From: Flavobacteriales bacterium UBA7443
Lineage (GTDB): Bacteria > Bacteroidota > Bacteroidia > Flavobacteriales_D > Sanyastnellaceae
Direction of reading: 5' to 3'
NCBI GenBank assembly: GCA_002477505.1
Contig: DLQB01000182.1
Location: 1 to 11,423 of the forward strand
DNA: 11,423 nucleotides
Shown here piece by piece: positions 4,434-11,423 of this stretch. Below the pieces are notes generated by a model, which ran no database searches, had not been told where the DNA came from, and was given only the letters and a program-made list of their open reading frames with translations. Made by a program: the position numbers and the translations under genes. The first letter of the stretch is position 1; every line of letters starts with the position of its first letter.

Positions 4434-7225
4434 TGGACATCGATTACATCGGAGAATGGACCTTGCTCGCCTGGACAGGCCGGTTTTTGGTCGCTCTAGC
4501 ATTTGCCTCTGCACTGGCAGCAGTCATCTCATTCTTGAAGGGTTGGAACGATTGGGGCAAACGCTCTTTTCAAATTCACGCCGTGTCCACTTTCGCCGTG
4601 ATCGCTCTGGTCTTTGTCTTGTTTGGTTTCCACCGCTATGAGTTCCAGTACATCTGGAAGCACTTGAATAACGCAATGCCGATGCGCTTCATCTTGAGCG
4701 CATTTTGGGGCGGACAAGAAGGTGGGTTTCTCTTGTGGATGTTTTGGCACAACGTGTTGGGGCTGATACTGCTTCGCAAGACGACGAAATGGACTGGCCC
4801 TGCAATGGCAACATTGAGCGGTATCCAAGTCTTCTTGACCTCTATGATTTTGGGCATTTACTTCGGCGAATTCCAATTGGGACTTGATCCATTTTTGCTG
4901 CTCCGGGATGCGCCCCAATACGCGGGATTGCCGTGGACAGCACGAGCGGATTACCTCACGGCATTTCCTCTGTTCGCAGACGGTCAAGGGCTGAATCCAC
5001 TGCTCCAGAATTACTGGATGACCATCCACCCTCCTACTCTTTTTCTCGGATTCGCGGCGACTTCTGTCCCGTTCGCCTATGCCATCGCAGGTCTTGCAGA
5101 TCGAGAAGACCGCTCCTGGATGCGTCCCGCATTGCGTTGGTCATTTTTCACCATCGGAATTCTCGGCACCGGCATACTCATGGGCGGTGCTTGGGCCTAT
5201 GAAGCACTTAGCTTTGGTGGGTTTTGGGCTTGGGATCCGGTCGAAAATTCCTCCCTCGTTCCTTGGTTGACCACCGTAGCAGGCGGCCATTTGCTGTTGA
5301 TCAATCGAAATCGTCAGAAACCGCTAGCCCTTTTTAGCACCTATTACTTCATTCTCATTTCCTTCTTGCTGGTGCTTTACAGCACATTCCTGACCAAATC
5401 AGGCATACTAGGAGACACCTCTGTACACAGCTTTGTAGACAGCGGCATCTTGCCCCAACTCCTGGTCTATCTATTGTCCTTCTTGGCCCTCGGACACTTG
5501 ATGCTCCTGCGCCCAGGCGTGTGGAGGAAACGCGCCCTTGTCGCCATCGCCATTCTAGGACTCATCTGCCTTAAAGGGTACGTCATTGAAGCATTGACGG
5601 GATTCCTACTGGTCCTTGGTGTCGCGGCAGTCAAAGCCTATCGCAAGGATATTGAACGCACCGAGGAAGAAGACTCCATTTGGAGCCGTGATTTCTGGAT
5701 GTTTGTAGGAGCACTGCTCCTGCTCGTCAGCGCTGCGCACATCACTTGGCAAACAAGCCTCCCGGTTTTCAACGCATTTCTGGAACCTTGGAGCGGTGTT
5801 TTGGCCAGCTTGGGCGACAGCCTCGACAGCGATTTTCTTCGGGACCTCAGCGCGCACAACCTCGCTCCTGGCACCGACTTGGATCGCACGTACCATTTGG
5901 TGCAAGTGCCATTGGCTGTGCTCATTATGCTGGGAGTCGGATTCGCGCAATGGCTGAAGTACAAGCATACGAATATGCAGGTCGTGCTGCGCAAGTTGTT
6001 CATTCCTTTGCTGGTTGCGGTATTACTGACGGCCGGTTTACTCTGGCAATTTGCCTTTGAATGGTGGGAACTTCCTCGCGTCGCATTGTTGTTCGCGGCC
6101 CTCTTTGCAACCGCATCAAACGCGGATTACATCCTGCAATTGGGCAGAGGAAAATGGAAGCAAATTGGCTCTCCGCTCGCGCATGTGGGCTTTGGACTGG
6201 TCATTTTTGGCGCCGTGCTGAGTACGAGCCAGAAAAACATTATTTCCCAGAATCAAATTGGTGACATCAGCACCTTGAACGAATCGCTCAACAACCGAGA
6301 GGATTTGCTCATCATGGAGGGAGACACGCTCAAAATGGGCAAATACTTCGTCAGTTACCGAGATCGCTATACCGAGGGAATCCATGTCAAGTTTCGAATG
6401 GATTACTTCGATCAACTGCCGCGGGTGTACGCTCCCGGGGAAGTCGTGTTTTTTGATGGTATGGTATTCGAAGCACTTGAAGCCCATGAAGCCTCGGAGT
6501 TATTCACCGATGACATGGAGGACCATTGGATGTTCATTCCTTTTCCAAACGAACGCCAGGCAAAATCCGCGAAGCTCTGGGAATCTGGGGTGCCGGGAAC
6601 GAAGCAGTTCACATTGGAACCTCGGATTCAGCTCAATGAACAAATGGGCAATGCACCCGAACCGGATACGCGGCATTGGTTGCACCGGGACCTCTATACC
6701 CACATCAAATGGGGACGCGTAACACCACCTGAAACCGATGAAGAAGGTTGGATGGGCGGAAGGTCTCACACCATGCAAGTTGGCGACAGCATGCTCATCG
6801 GTCATTCCCTTCTCACCGTGGATAGCCTGCGCGCCATTGCAGACGATGAAAAGCCCGATCGGGGACTGCTTCTCAAGGACTTGGCTATTGCTGCTTGTGT
6901 GCAGCTCAAAAACAAAACGGAACAGTCCAACTTTGAACCGCTTTATATCGTTCGCGATAGCTTGGTCATTCCCGACATGTTCGAGGCGGAAGCCTTCGGC
7001 ATCAAAATGCGCATTGAGTCGTTTGATCCGAATGAAGAAACCCTGGAAATGACCATCTGGGAGCACTTATCCGTGCGAAGGGACTTCGTGGTCATGCAGG
7101 CCGTGTTATTTCCTTTGATCAATGTGCTTTGGCTGGGCTGCATTCTGATGGCCATCGGTTCCGGCATGGCCGTCTATGCCCGATGGACAAGGGATGAGAA
7201 ATCCAATCCAAAACGCCCAATCTAA
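4433..7225 (+). CDS. ccmF: CcmF, cytochrome c heme lyase core subunit, with enlarged periplasmic domain
   Basis: Takes heme from CcmE and ligates it to the CxxCH motif of apocytochrome c on the periplasmic face. The 930 residues compare with about 650 in E. coli. About fifteen membrane segments are visible. The WWD domain is FGGFWAWDPVENSS (261-274). All four heme-ligand histidines have counterparts: H199 in MTIHPPTLFLGF, H286 in GGHLLLI, H332 in SVHSF and H584 in LAHVGFG. TFLTKSGIL (318-326) is also typical. Between the segment ending near 599 and the last one (about 886-910) lie about 285 soluble residues, against about 100 in E. coli. This domain includes HRDLYTHIKWG (751-761), which I recall as conserved in Bacteroidota CcmF. 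It starts in the ccmE stop (TAATG) and ends 7 nt before the DUF2520 gene. There is no CcmH or CcmI partner in the run, so CcmF may work alone or with its own extra domain. Confidence 0.95.
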   Translation: MDIDYIGEWTLLAWTGRFLVALAFASALAAVISFLKGWNDWGKRSFQIHAVSTFAVIALVFVLFGFHRYEFQYIWKHLNNAMPMRFILSAFWGGQEGGFLLWMFWHNVLGLILLRKTTKWTGPAMATLSGIQVFLTSMILGIYFGEFQLGLDPFLLLRDAPQYAGLPWTARADYLTAFPLFADGQGLNPLLQNYWMTIHPPTLFLGFAATSVPFAYAIAGLADREDRSWMRPALRWSFFTIGILGTGILMGGAWAYEALSFGGFWAWDPVENSSLVPWLTTVAGGHLLLINRNRQKPLALFSTYYFILISFLLVLYSTFLTKSGILGDTSVHSFVDSGILPQLLVYLLSFLALGHLMLLRPGVWRKRALVAIAILGLICLKGYVIEALTGFLLVLGVAAVKAYRKDIERTEEEDSIWSRDFWMFVGALLLLVSAAHITWQTSLPVFNAFLEPWSGVLASLGDSLDSDFLRDLSAHNLAPGTDLDRTYHLVQVPLAVLIMLGVGFAQWLKYKHTNMQVVLRKLFIPLLVAVLLTAGLLWQFAFEWWELPRVALLFAALFATASNADYILQLGRGKWKQIGSPLAHVGFGLVIFGAVLSTSQKNIISQNQIGDISTLNESLNNREDLLIMEGDTLKMGKYFVSYRDRYTEGIHVKFRMDYFDQLPRVYAPGEVVFFDGMVFEALEAHEASELFTDDMEDHWMFIPFPNERQAKSAKLWESGVPGTKQFTLEPRIQLNEQMGNAPEPDTRHWLHRDLYTHIKWGRVTPPETDEEGWMGGRSHTMQVGDSMLIGHSLLTVDSLRAIADDEKPDRGLLLKDLAIAACVQLKNKTEQSNFEPLYIVRDSLVIPDMFEAEAFGIKMRIESFDPNEETLEMTIWEHLSVRRDFVVMQAVLFPLINVLWLGCILMAIGSGMAVYARWTRDEKSNPKRPI

Positions 7226-7232
7226 AGCAGGT

Positions 7233-8006
7233 ATGGACGGCATCCGAACGATCGCACTGATTGGAAAAGGCAATGTCGCAACGGCACTCGGCACGGCATG
7301 GCAAAAGCGAGGGATTCAAATCCTTGCTTTCTGCAATCGCTCAGCTATTTTGCCTGCTGGTTTCGCGGATGAAAATGCGCTGCTGTTATCTGATGTAGCT
7401 CAAATCCCAAGGCATGTTGACGCCATACTGGTCGCCGTGTCAGATGATGCCGTTCTTGAAACCATCCGCAGGTTGCCCGAAGGTCCATTGGCGATCCACT
7501 TCAGCGGATGCCTTCCCAACCCGAGTCGACCGGGAGGCGTTTTGTGGCCCATTCAAAGCATCATTTCCGAGGTGGATGAATCCAGAAAAGACTATCCCAT
7601 GGCTCTTTCGTGCAGCCTTGACGTGCGCGATAAAATGCTCCGCTTTGGTCAGCTCATTGCATCGGAGATACACGAGCTCAACGAAACGGAGCGCCAAACG
7701 GCTCACTTAACGGCTGTATTCGCGGCCAATTTTACAAACCATTGTTTCGCCATTGCACAAGAACTCTGTCAGCGCGCCTCGCTTTCGTGGGACTTGTTTC
7801 AGCCCATTGCGGCGCGCATAGTGGAACAGGGAATCGCAGGAACCGCCGGAAAGAATCAAACCGGCCCCGCCATTCGCAACGATGACTCCGTGCTCGATGC
7901 ACACCACCAATTGCTGGACCAGCACCCAGAATTTCAGCCCGTCTATCGGGCGCTGAGCGCAAGCATCCAATCTTTCCATTCCGATTCTAAGCAACCAAAG
8001 CCATGA
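7233..8006 (+). CDS. Rossmann-like / DUF2520 domain protein
   Basis: A 257-residue protein of the NAD(P)-binding Rossmann plus DUF2520 family, related in fold to pyrroline-5-carboxylate and F420-dependent NADP reductases; no reaction is established. The N-terminal dinucleotide motif is ALIGKGNVATALG (8-20). HFSGCLP (89-95) and GVLWPIQSI (102-110) follow at the end of the Rossmann domain. The helical C-terminal domain has AANFTNHCF (164-172) and NQTGPAIRND (208-217). Upstream in-frame ATGs at 7176 and 7194 would overlap ccmF and add a non-conserved tail. The ATG at 7233, 7 nt after the ccmF stop, puts the glycine motif where the family has it. The stop overlaps the phosphatase start as ATGA. 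DUF2520 next to a KdsC-like gene is, as I recall, common in Bacteroidota, so its partner is probably that gene rather than the ccm genes. Confidence 0.88.
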   Translation: MDGIRTIALIGKGNVATALGTAWQKRGIQILAFCNRSAILPAGFADENALLLSDVAQIPRHVDAILVAVSDDAVLETIRRLPEGPLAIHFSGCLPNPSRPGGVLWPIQSIISEVDESRKDYPMALSCSLDVRDKMLRFGQLIASEIHELNETERQTAHLTAVFAANFTNHCFAIAQELCQRASLSWDLFQPIAARIVEQGIAGTAGKNQTGPAIRNDDSVLDAHHQLLDQHPEFQPVYRALSASIQSFHSDSKQPKP

Positions 8007-8524
8007 CCCTCTCCCCTGAACAACTCCAACCCATCAAATTGCTCGCCTTTGATTACGATGGGGTATTCACTGATGGAGAAATCATCATCACCACCGAAGG
8101 ACACATGCTCCGATCGGCCAATGCGAGGGATGGTTTCGCCGTGCAATGGGCACGAAAACAAAACATTGACATCGCACTCATCAGCGGCGGAAAAGAGGAA
8201 AGTGTCGGTACGCGAATGCGGTACCTCGGAGTTGAGGAGGTGCACATGGGAAGCCACAACAAAATGGAAGTGCTGAATGGCATTTGCGAGCGAATGAGCC
8301 TTTCGATGGAAGAAGTAGCCTACATGGGAGACGACTTGCCTGATTTGCCCGTCCTCCGAAACGTCGGTCTCTCCTGCTGCCCGTCAGACGCAGCAACAGA
8401 AGTGATTGAAGCTTGTGACTATGTCAGCCCCAAGGGTGGCGGAAAAGGCTGCGTTCGAGACGTCGTGGAATCCTACATGAAGCATCACGGTCTGTGGCTT
8501 GCACCCGGGCATGAACAATGGTAA
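8003..8524 (+). CDS. kdsC: KdsC-like HAD phosphatase (3-deoxy-D-manno-octulosonate 8-phosphate phosphatase family)
   Basis: A 173-residue cap-less HAD hydrolase matching KdsC, which removes phosphate from Kdo-8-phosphate in the cytoplasm to feed lipopolysaccharide inner-core synthesis. Motif I is FDYDGVFTDG with nucleophile D17 and acid/base D19. Motif II is S61 in LISGGK. The motif III Lys is K87 in SHNKMEVL. Motif IV is MGDDLPDLPV with D110 and D111. The FTDG after motif I and the ARDGF stretch (41-45) are typical of KdsC and of the related N-acylneuraminate-9-phosphatase-like proteins, which cannot be fully excluded. Length matches the tetrameric KdsC type. The start overlaps the DUF2520 stop by 4 nt, and it is the last gene of the tightly packed run; 59 nt separate it from yidC. 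Confidence 0.87.
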   Translation: MTLSPEQLQPIKLLAFDYDGVFTDGEIIITTEGHMLRSANARDGFAVQWARKQNIDIALISGGKEESVGTRMRYLGVEEVHMGSHNKMEVLNGICERMSLSMEEVAYMGDDLPDLPVLRNVGLSCCPSDAATEVIEACDYVSPKGGGKGCVRDVVESYMKHHGLWLAPGHEQW

Positions 8525-8566
8525 ACACTCCATCCACAATCCATCTCACTTCCATTTGAATCCCCT

Positions 8567-8574
8567 TATCTTCA
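8567..8574 (+). promoter_or_regulatory. Possible -7 box (TATCTTCA) ahead of yidC
   Basis: TATCTTCA resembles TAnnTTTG with two mismatches and ends 9 nt before the yidC start, a layout like that of the TATCTTTG box at 1488. It lies in the 59-nt spacer 8525-8583, the largest gap in the plus-strand run after 1502. No clear -33 TTG is seen at the expected distance. yidC could instead be read through from kdsC. Confidence 0.25.
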
Positions 8575-8583
8575 CCCTCGCTT

Positions 8584-10470
8584 ATGGATAAAAATCAAAT
8601 CACCGGAATCATCTTGATGGTGGTCCTGTATGTCGGGTACATCTGGTATTCCACCCCTTCCGAGGAAGAACGCAACGCGGCTATTGCTGAACAAGAACGG
8701 CTGGTCGAAGAAGCACGAAAAGACAGCTTGCTGCTGGTGGAAGAGGAAGCATTTCAAGCCACGCTGCGTCAAGAAGAGGCCTCGGCCCCGTCAACCGCAG
8801 ATACCGAGGCAATGGATCCCAAGTTGGAACAACGTTTCGGTTCGTTGGCGATGGCTGCAGTTGGCCAAGACCAAACATTCGAATTAGGCAATGAGAACTT
8901 AACGGTTCAATTCACCAGCCGAGGGGGAACACCCTACGTTGCTCTGCTTCCAAAGTACAACCGTTACGGCACGGAGGAACCCGTAACCTTGTGGGAACCC
9001 GACCAGAGCGAAGTGAGCGTACTGTTCGATTTTAACGAAGTCAATCGTCCCCTATCACTGAACGAATTCCACTTTGAAGTGGAGAGGCAAACGAAAGACG
9101 CATTGGTTTTGGTAGCTTCCAACGACGCCGGCAAATCCATCCGCTGGCAACATACCCTGATTGGAAACAGCTTAGATTCTGACTTGAGTTTCGAAGGCTT
9201 TGGCTACGACCTTGGAGACGAATTTGCACTAGCATGGACCGCCCAAGGTGTGACCAACGAAAAAGGCCTCGAATGGGAACGGCAGCACAGCAGCATTTAT
9301 TACAAGGAAGACGACCGAGGCCGAAATTACCTGAGCGACGGTCGAGCGGATGAATTTGAAGCCGAAACTGCCCTTGAATGGGTTGCCTTTAAACAAAACT
9401 TCTTTTCGGCCATTGTCTCAACGCCTGAAGGGTTTTTAGCAGGCTCAAAGCTCACGACAACGGTACCAGAAGAAGATTCTACTGTTACGATGCAGTATGC
9501 CGCCCTTTTGCCTTTTGAAGCCACCGAAATGGGCGGCCAATCGGGAGCAACGTTGAATTTTTATTTCGGCCCCAATGAACAAAACACATTGGTGGCCACG
9601 GGTTGGACGGAAGTTGATCGCATCATTGATTACGGCTGGTGGATTTTTGGATGGGTGAACCGGAATGCGATTCTGCCGCTCTACCAGTTCTTGAGCCAGC
9701 ATTTTGTTTCCGCCGGGATCATTATCCTGATCATCACCTTGATCATCAAATTGGCCTTGACTCCCATCACCTGGAAAAACTTCATGTCCTCCGCCAAAAT
9801 GCGCGTGCTCCGACCTGAAATTGATGCACTTACCGAGAAGCATGGAGACGATGCCATGGGCAAACAACAGGCCACCATGGCACTCTACCGCCAAACAGGC
9901 GTTAATCCGCTAGCCGGTTGTCTACCCGGACTGCTGCAAATGCCCATTCTCTATGCGATGTTCCGGTTCTTTCCGGCCAACATTGACATGCGAGGACAAT
10001 CCTTTCTGTGGGCCGATGACCTTGGAGCCTTTGACAGCATCTTGGACCTCCCCTTTAGCATACCCTTTTACGGAGCTCACGTCAGCGGATTTACCATTCT
10101 CATGGCGGCCTCCACATTCTTCTACATGCGCATGACGATGGCGAACCAACCGCCACAACCGCAACAACCTGGCATGCCAAACATGAAGGTCATCCAGCAG
10201 ATGTTTCCTTTCATGATGCTCTTCTTCTTCAATCGATTTGCCTCTGGCCTGAGCCTCTATTATCTCGCCGCCAACATCATCAGCATGGGCCAAATGCTCG
10301 CCATAAAGGCATTCCTGATCGATGAAGATAAAATTCGAGCGAAGATTGAGGAGAACAAGGCCAAGCCCAAGAAGAAGTCTGGATTCCAAGAGCGTCTCGA
10401 GCAAATGCAAAAAGAACAAGCGGCCAAGACCAAGGACATCAAGGAAGCCAAGAAAGGCCGAAAGAAATGA
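8584..10470 (+). CDS. yidC: Membrane protein insertase YidC
   Basis: Inserts and folds inner-membrane proteins, alone or with SecYEG. The 628 residues follow the Gram-negative layout. There is an N-terminal membrane helix (6-22), then a Glu-rich linker (about 26-75), a large periplasmic beta domain (about 95-340) and the five-helix 60KD_IMP insertase domain (about 362-580). Family landmarks are SSAKMRVLRPEI (402-413), GVNPLAGCLPGLLQMPIL (439-456), FSGL-like ASGLSLYYL (553-561) and NIISMGQ (564-570). The groove position that is Arg in E. coli (R366, in FIVRG) is Lys here (K389, in LIIKLALTPIT). The C-terminus (about 581-628) is strongly basic, with AKPKKKSG and AKKGRKK, and may bind ribosomes as proposed for other YidC proteins with long basic tails. 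The ATG at 8584 directly precedes the signal-anchor. The stop overlaps the DUF6438 gene as ATGA. Confidence 0.97.
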   Translation: MDKNQITGIILMVVLYVGYIWYSTPSEEERNAAIAEQERLVEEARKDSLLLVEEEAFQATLRQEEASAPSTADTEAMDPKLEQRFGSLAMAAVGQDQTFELGNENLTVQFTSRGGTPYVALLPKYNRYGTEEPVTLWEPDQSEVSVLFDFNEVNRPLSLNEFHFEVERQTKDALVLVASNDAGKSIRWQHTLIGNSLDSDLSFEGFGYDLGDEFALAWTAQGVTNEKGLEWERQHSSIYYKEDDRGRNYLSDGRADEFEAETALEWVAFKQNFFSAIVSTPEGFLAGSKLTTTVPEEDSTVTMQYAALLPFEATEMGGQSGATLNFYFGPNEQNTLVATGWTEVDRIIDYGWWIFGWVNRNAILPLYQFLSQHFVSAGIIILIITLIIKLALTPITWKNFMSSAKMRVLRPEIDALTEKHGDDAMGKQQATMALYRQTGVNPLAGCLPGLLQMPILYAMFRFFPANIDMRGQSFLWADDLGAFDSILDLPFSIPFYGAHVSGFTILMAASTFFYMRMTMANQPPQPQQPGMPNMKVIQQMFPFMMLFFFNRFASGLSLYYLAANIISMGQMLAIKAFLIDEDKIRAKIEENKAKPKKKSGFQERLEQMQKEQAAKTKDIKEAKKGRKK

Positions 10471-10994
10471 AGTTGAATTCCAATGTTCTGCTGCTTTTGT
10501 CGCTGATCAGCGCGACCAGCTGTATCAGCAATCGCATGCAAAAATCACTGGACAACGCGTTGGCGGGCAATGGCGAAAGTCAAATGCAGACGGAAGTCAT
10601 TCATGCACCCATTTGCTTCGAAAAGACGGCGTGTTTTGGCCGATGCCCTGCCTTCAAATTCAATTGGAAAGAAGACAACTCGTTGACGCTCCATTTGATT
10701 CGACCCTTCTCTGATGGCCCGCTTGCCTCATTAGAACTCGGCCATTATTCCGGACAGCTTTCGCTTGGAAAAGCCGCTCAGTACGCAGAAGCAATTCATG
10801 CTGCTGCCGAAGCGGCGGCCTATTCATCCCTGCAAAGTGAATACGACAATCCGCGTGTTACTGACTTACCTGCAACCATCACCGAGATCGATGGCAAGCG
10901 GGTCAAAGTACGCTACGGAGGTCCCGATCTGAACAACCTCTACACCGCTCTTCAAACCGTCTTAGACGAAACCCAGTGGACTGAAATTGAATGA
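10467..10994 (+). CDS. DUF6438-type putative lipoprotein
   Basis: A 175-residue exported protein of unknown function. The N-terminus has a hydrophobic stretch (7-17) ending in ATSC, with C19 as the probable lipidated Cys; this is a loose lipobox of a kind frequent in Bacteroidota. No acidic residues follow C19, so an outer-surface export signal is not evident and a periplasm-facing location is more likely. KTACFGRCPAFKF (53-65) closely matches the signature of DUF6438 domains, with C56 and C60 as a CxxxC pair that may form a disulfide or bind metal. Beta strands and a DGKRVKVRYGG stretch (142-152) follow, as in that family. It starts inside the yidC stop (ATGA) and ends 15 nt before the S46 peptidase, so it is probably co-transcribed with yidC. 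The family call rests on the CFGxCP motif. Confidence 0.78.
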   Translation: MKLNSNVLLLLSLISATSCISNRMQKSLDNALAGNGESQMQTEVIHAPICFEKTACFGRCPAFKFNWKEDNSLTLHLIRPFSDGPLASLELGHYSGQLSLGKAAQYAEAIHAAAEAAAYSSLQSEYDNPRVTDLPATITEIDGKRVKVRYGGPDLNNLYTALQTVLDETQWTEIE

Positions 10995-11009
10995 AACCAA
11001 ATCGATAAC

Positions 11010-11423
11010 ATGAAAAAAATCACCCTCATACTCCTAGCTGTTGGCATGATGCTTCCAGGATTGAAAACACAAGCCGATGAAGGCATGTGGATCGTCAACA
11101 TGCTCAATCGAATCACCATGGCGGAAATGCAAGGCATGGGATTGAACCTCACAGCAGAAGAAATTTACGACATCAACAATGCCTCGTTGAAGGATGCAAT
11201 TGTCCGACTCAACGGCGGTTCTTGCACGGGAGAAGTCATCTCTTCTCAGGGGCTGGTCTTGACGAATCACCACTGCGCATATGATGCAATCCAAGGGTTC
11301 AGCTCCACCGAAAATGATTATTTAACCGACGGTTTCTTTGCCAAGGCATTTGACCAAGAAATGAACATTGACAATTTTGTCATCAGCTTTTTGGTGCGAA
11401 TTGACGATGTTACTGAGCGAATG
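11010..11423 (+). CDS. S46 family serine dipeptidyl-peptidase (DPP7/DPP11-like), N-terminal part (3' truncated by window)
   Basis: Periplasmic dipeptidyl-peptidase of family S46, which removes dipeptides from oligopeptide N-termini for amino-acid nutrition. The first 138 residues are present and the frame is open to the window end; the full family length is about 700. A signal peptide (about 1-22, cleavage probably near TQA-DEG) is followed by DEGMWIVNML (23-32), LTAEEIYDINNASLKDAIV (47-65), GGSCTGEVISSQGLVLTNHHC (69-89) and SSTENDYLTDGFFA (98-111), all landmarks of the family. The catalytic His is in the TNHHC motif (H87-H88), and C72 and C89 probably form the conserved disulfide. Asp and Ser of the triad, and the S1-pocket residue that separates DPP7 from DPP11, lie beyond the window, so specificity cannot be assigned. 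Confidence 0.93.
   Translation, partial: MKKITLILLAVGMMLPGLKTQADEGMWIVNMLNRITMAEMQGMGLNLTAEEIYDINNASLKDAIVRLNGGSCTGEVISSQGLVLTNHHCAYDAIQGFSSTENDYLTDGFFAKAFDQEMNIDNFVISFLVRIDDVTERM

Noticed and set aside
4529..5029. Long antisense open frame inside ccmF (and similar shadows in ccmB, yidC and DUF2520)
   Set aside because: These are opposite-strand frames over well-supported genes, with no recognisable motifs or spacing, and are explained by the codon use of the sense gene.
7176..7232. Earlier starts (7176, 7194) for the DUF2520 protein
   Set aside because: They lie inside the end of ccmF and add a polar tail ahead of the Rossmann glycine motif, which in the family begins within the first ten or so residues.
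8525..8583. Terminator after kdsC
   Set aside because: The 59-nt spacer has no stem-loop with a T-tract that I can find; read-through into yidC remains possible.

Overview
The window looks like a chromosomal housekeeping segment of a member of the Bacteroidota, probably Flavobacteriales and possibly marine. This rests on several points. The sirtuin lacks zinc-binding cysteines. The CcmC and CcmF proteins carry large extracytoplasmic insertions. A DUF2520 protein sits next to a KdsC-like phosphatase. YidC has Lys at its groove position. A DUF6438 lipoprotein and an S46 dipeptidyl-peptidase are present. No start codon has a convincing Shine-Dalgarno sequence, and one start is preceded by a TAnnTTTG box, the Bacteroidota -7 element. 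Genus or species cannot be assigned from the sequence alone. I see no phage, transposon, CRISPR, tRNA or rRNA signal, and almost every base is coding.

Layout. Positions 1-699 hold the C-terminal half of a biotin carboxylase (accC-like), cut by the window edge. It converges on a minus-strand SIRT5/CobB-type sirtuin (732-1421). An 80-nt divergent spacer (1422-1501) with a TATCTTTG box leads into a tightly packed plus-strand gene run. That run is an ERI1/KapD-like DEDDh exonuclease (1502), ccmB (2069), ccmC (2792), a ccmD-like small membrane protein (3832), ccmE (4023), ccmF (4433), a DUF2520 Rossmann protein (7233) and a KdsC-like HAD phosphatase (8003-8524). Gene junctions are 7 nt or less, and several overlap as ATGA or TAATG. 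After a 59-nt gap come yidC (8584), a DUF6438 lipoprotein overlapping it by 4 nt (10467), and the start of an S46 serine peptidase (11010), cut at the right edge.

How the genes work together. ccmBCDEF is the core of System I cytochrome c maturation: heme is delivered across the membrane (CcmB, CcmC, CcmD), held covalently by the chaperone CcmE, and attached to apocytochrome by CcmF. The CcmE here has a CPSKY (CxxxY) heme-binding motif instead of the usual HxxxY, and no ccmA, ccmG, ccmH or ccmI lies in the run. This fits the CxxxY variant of System I. CcmC has about 145 residues between its first two membrane segments, and CcmF has about 285 residues before its last membrane segment, so the periplasmic side of the machine is much enlarged. 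This ccm locus is the most interesting part of the window. I do not see a clearly undescribed system; the other genes are recognisable core functions.
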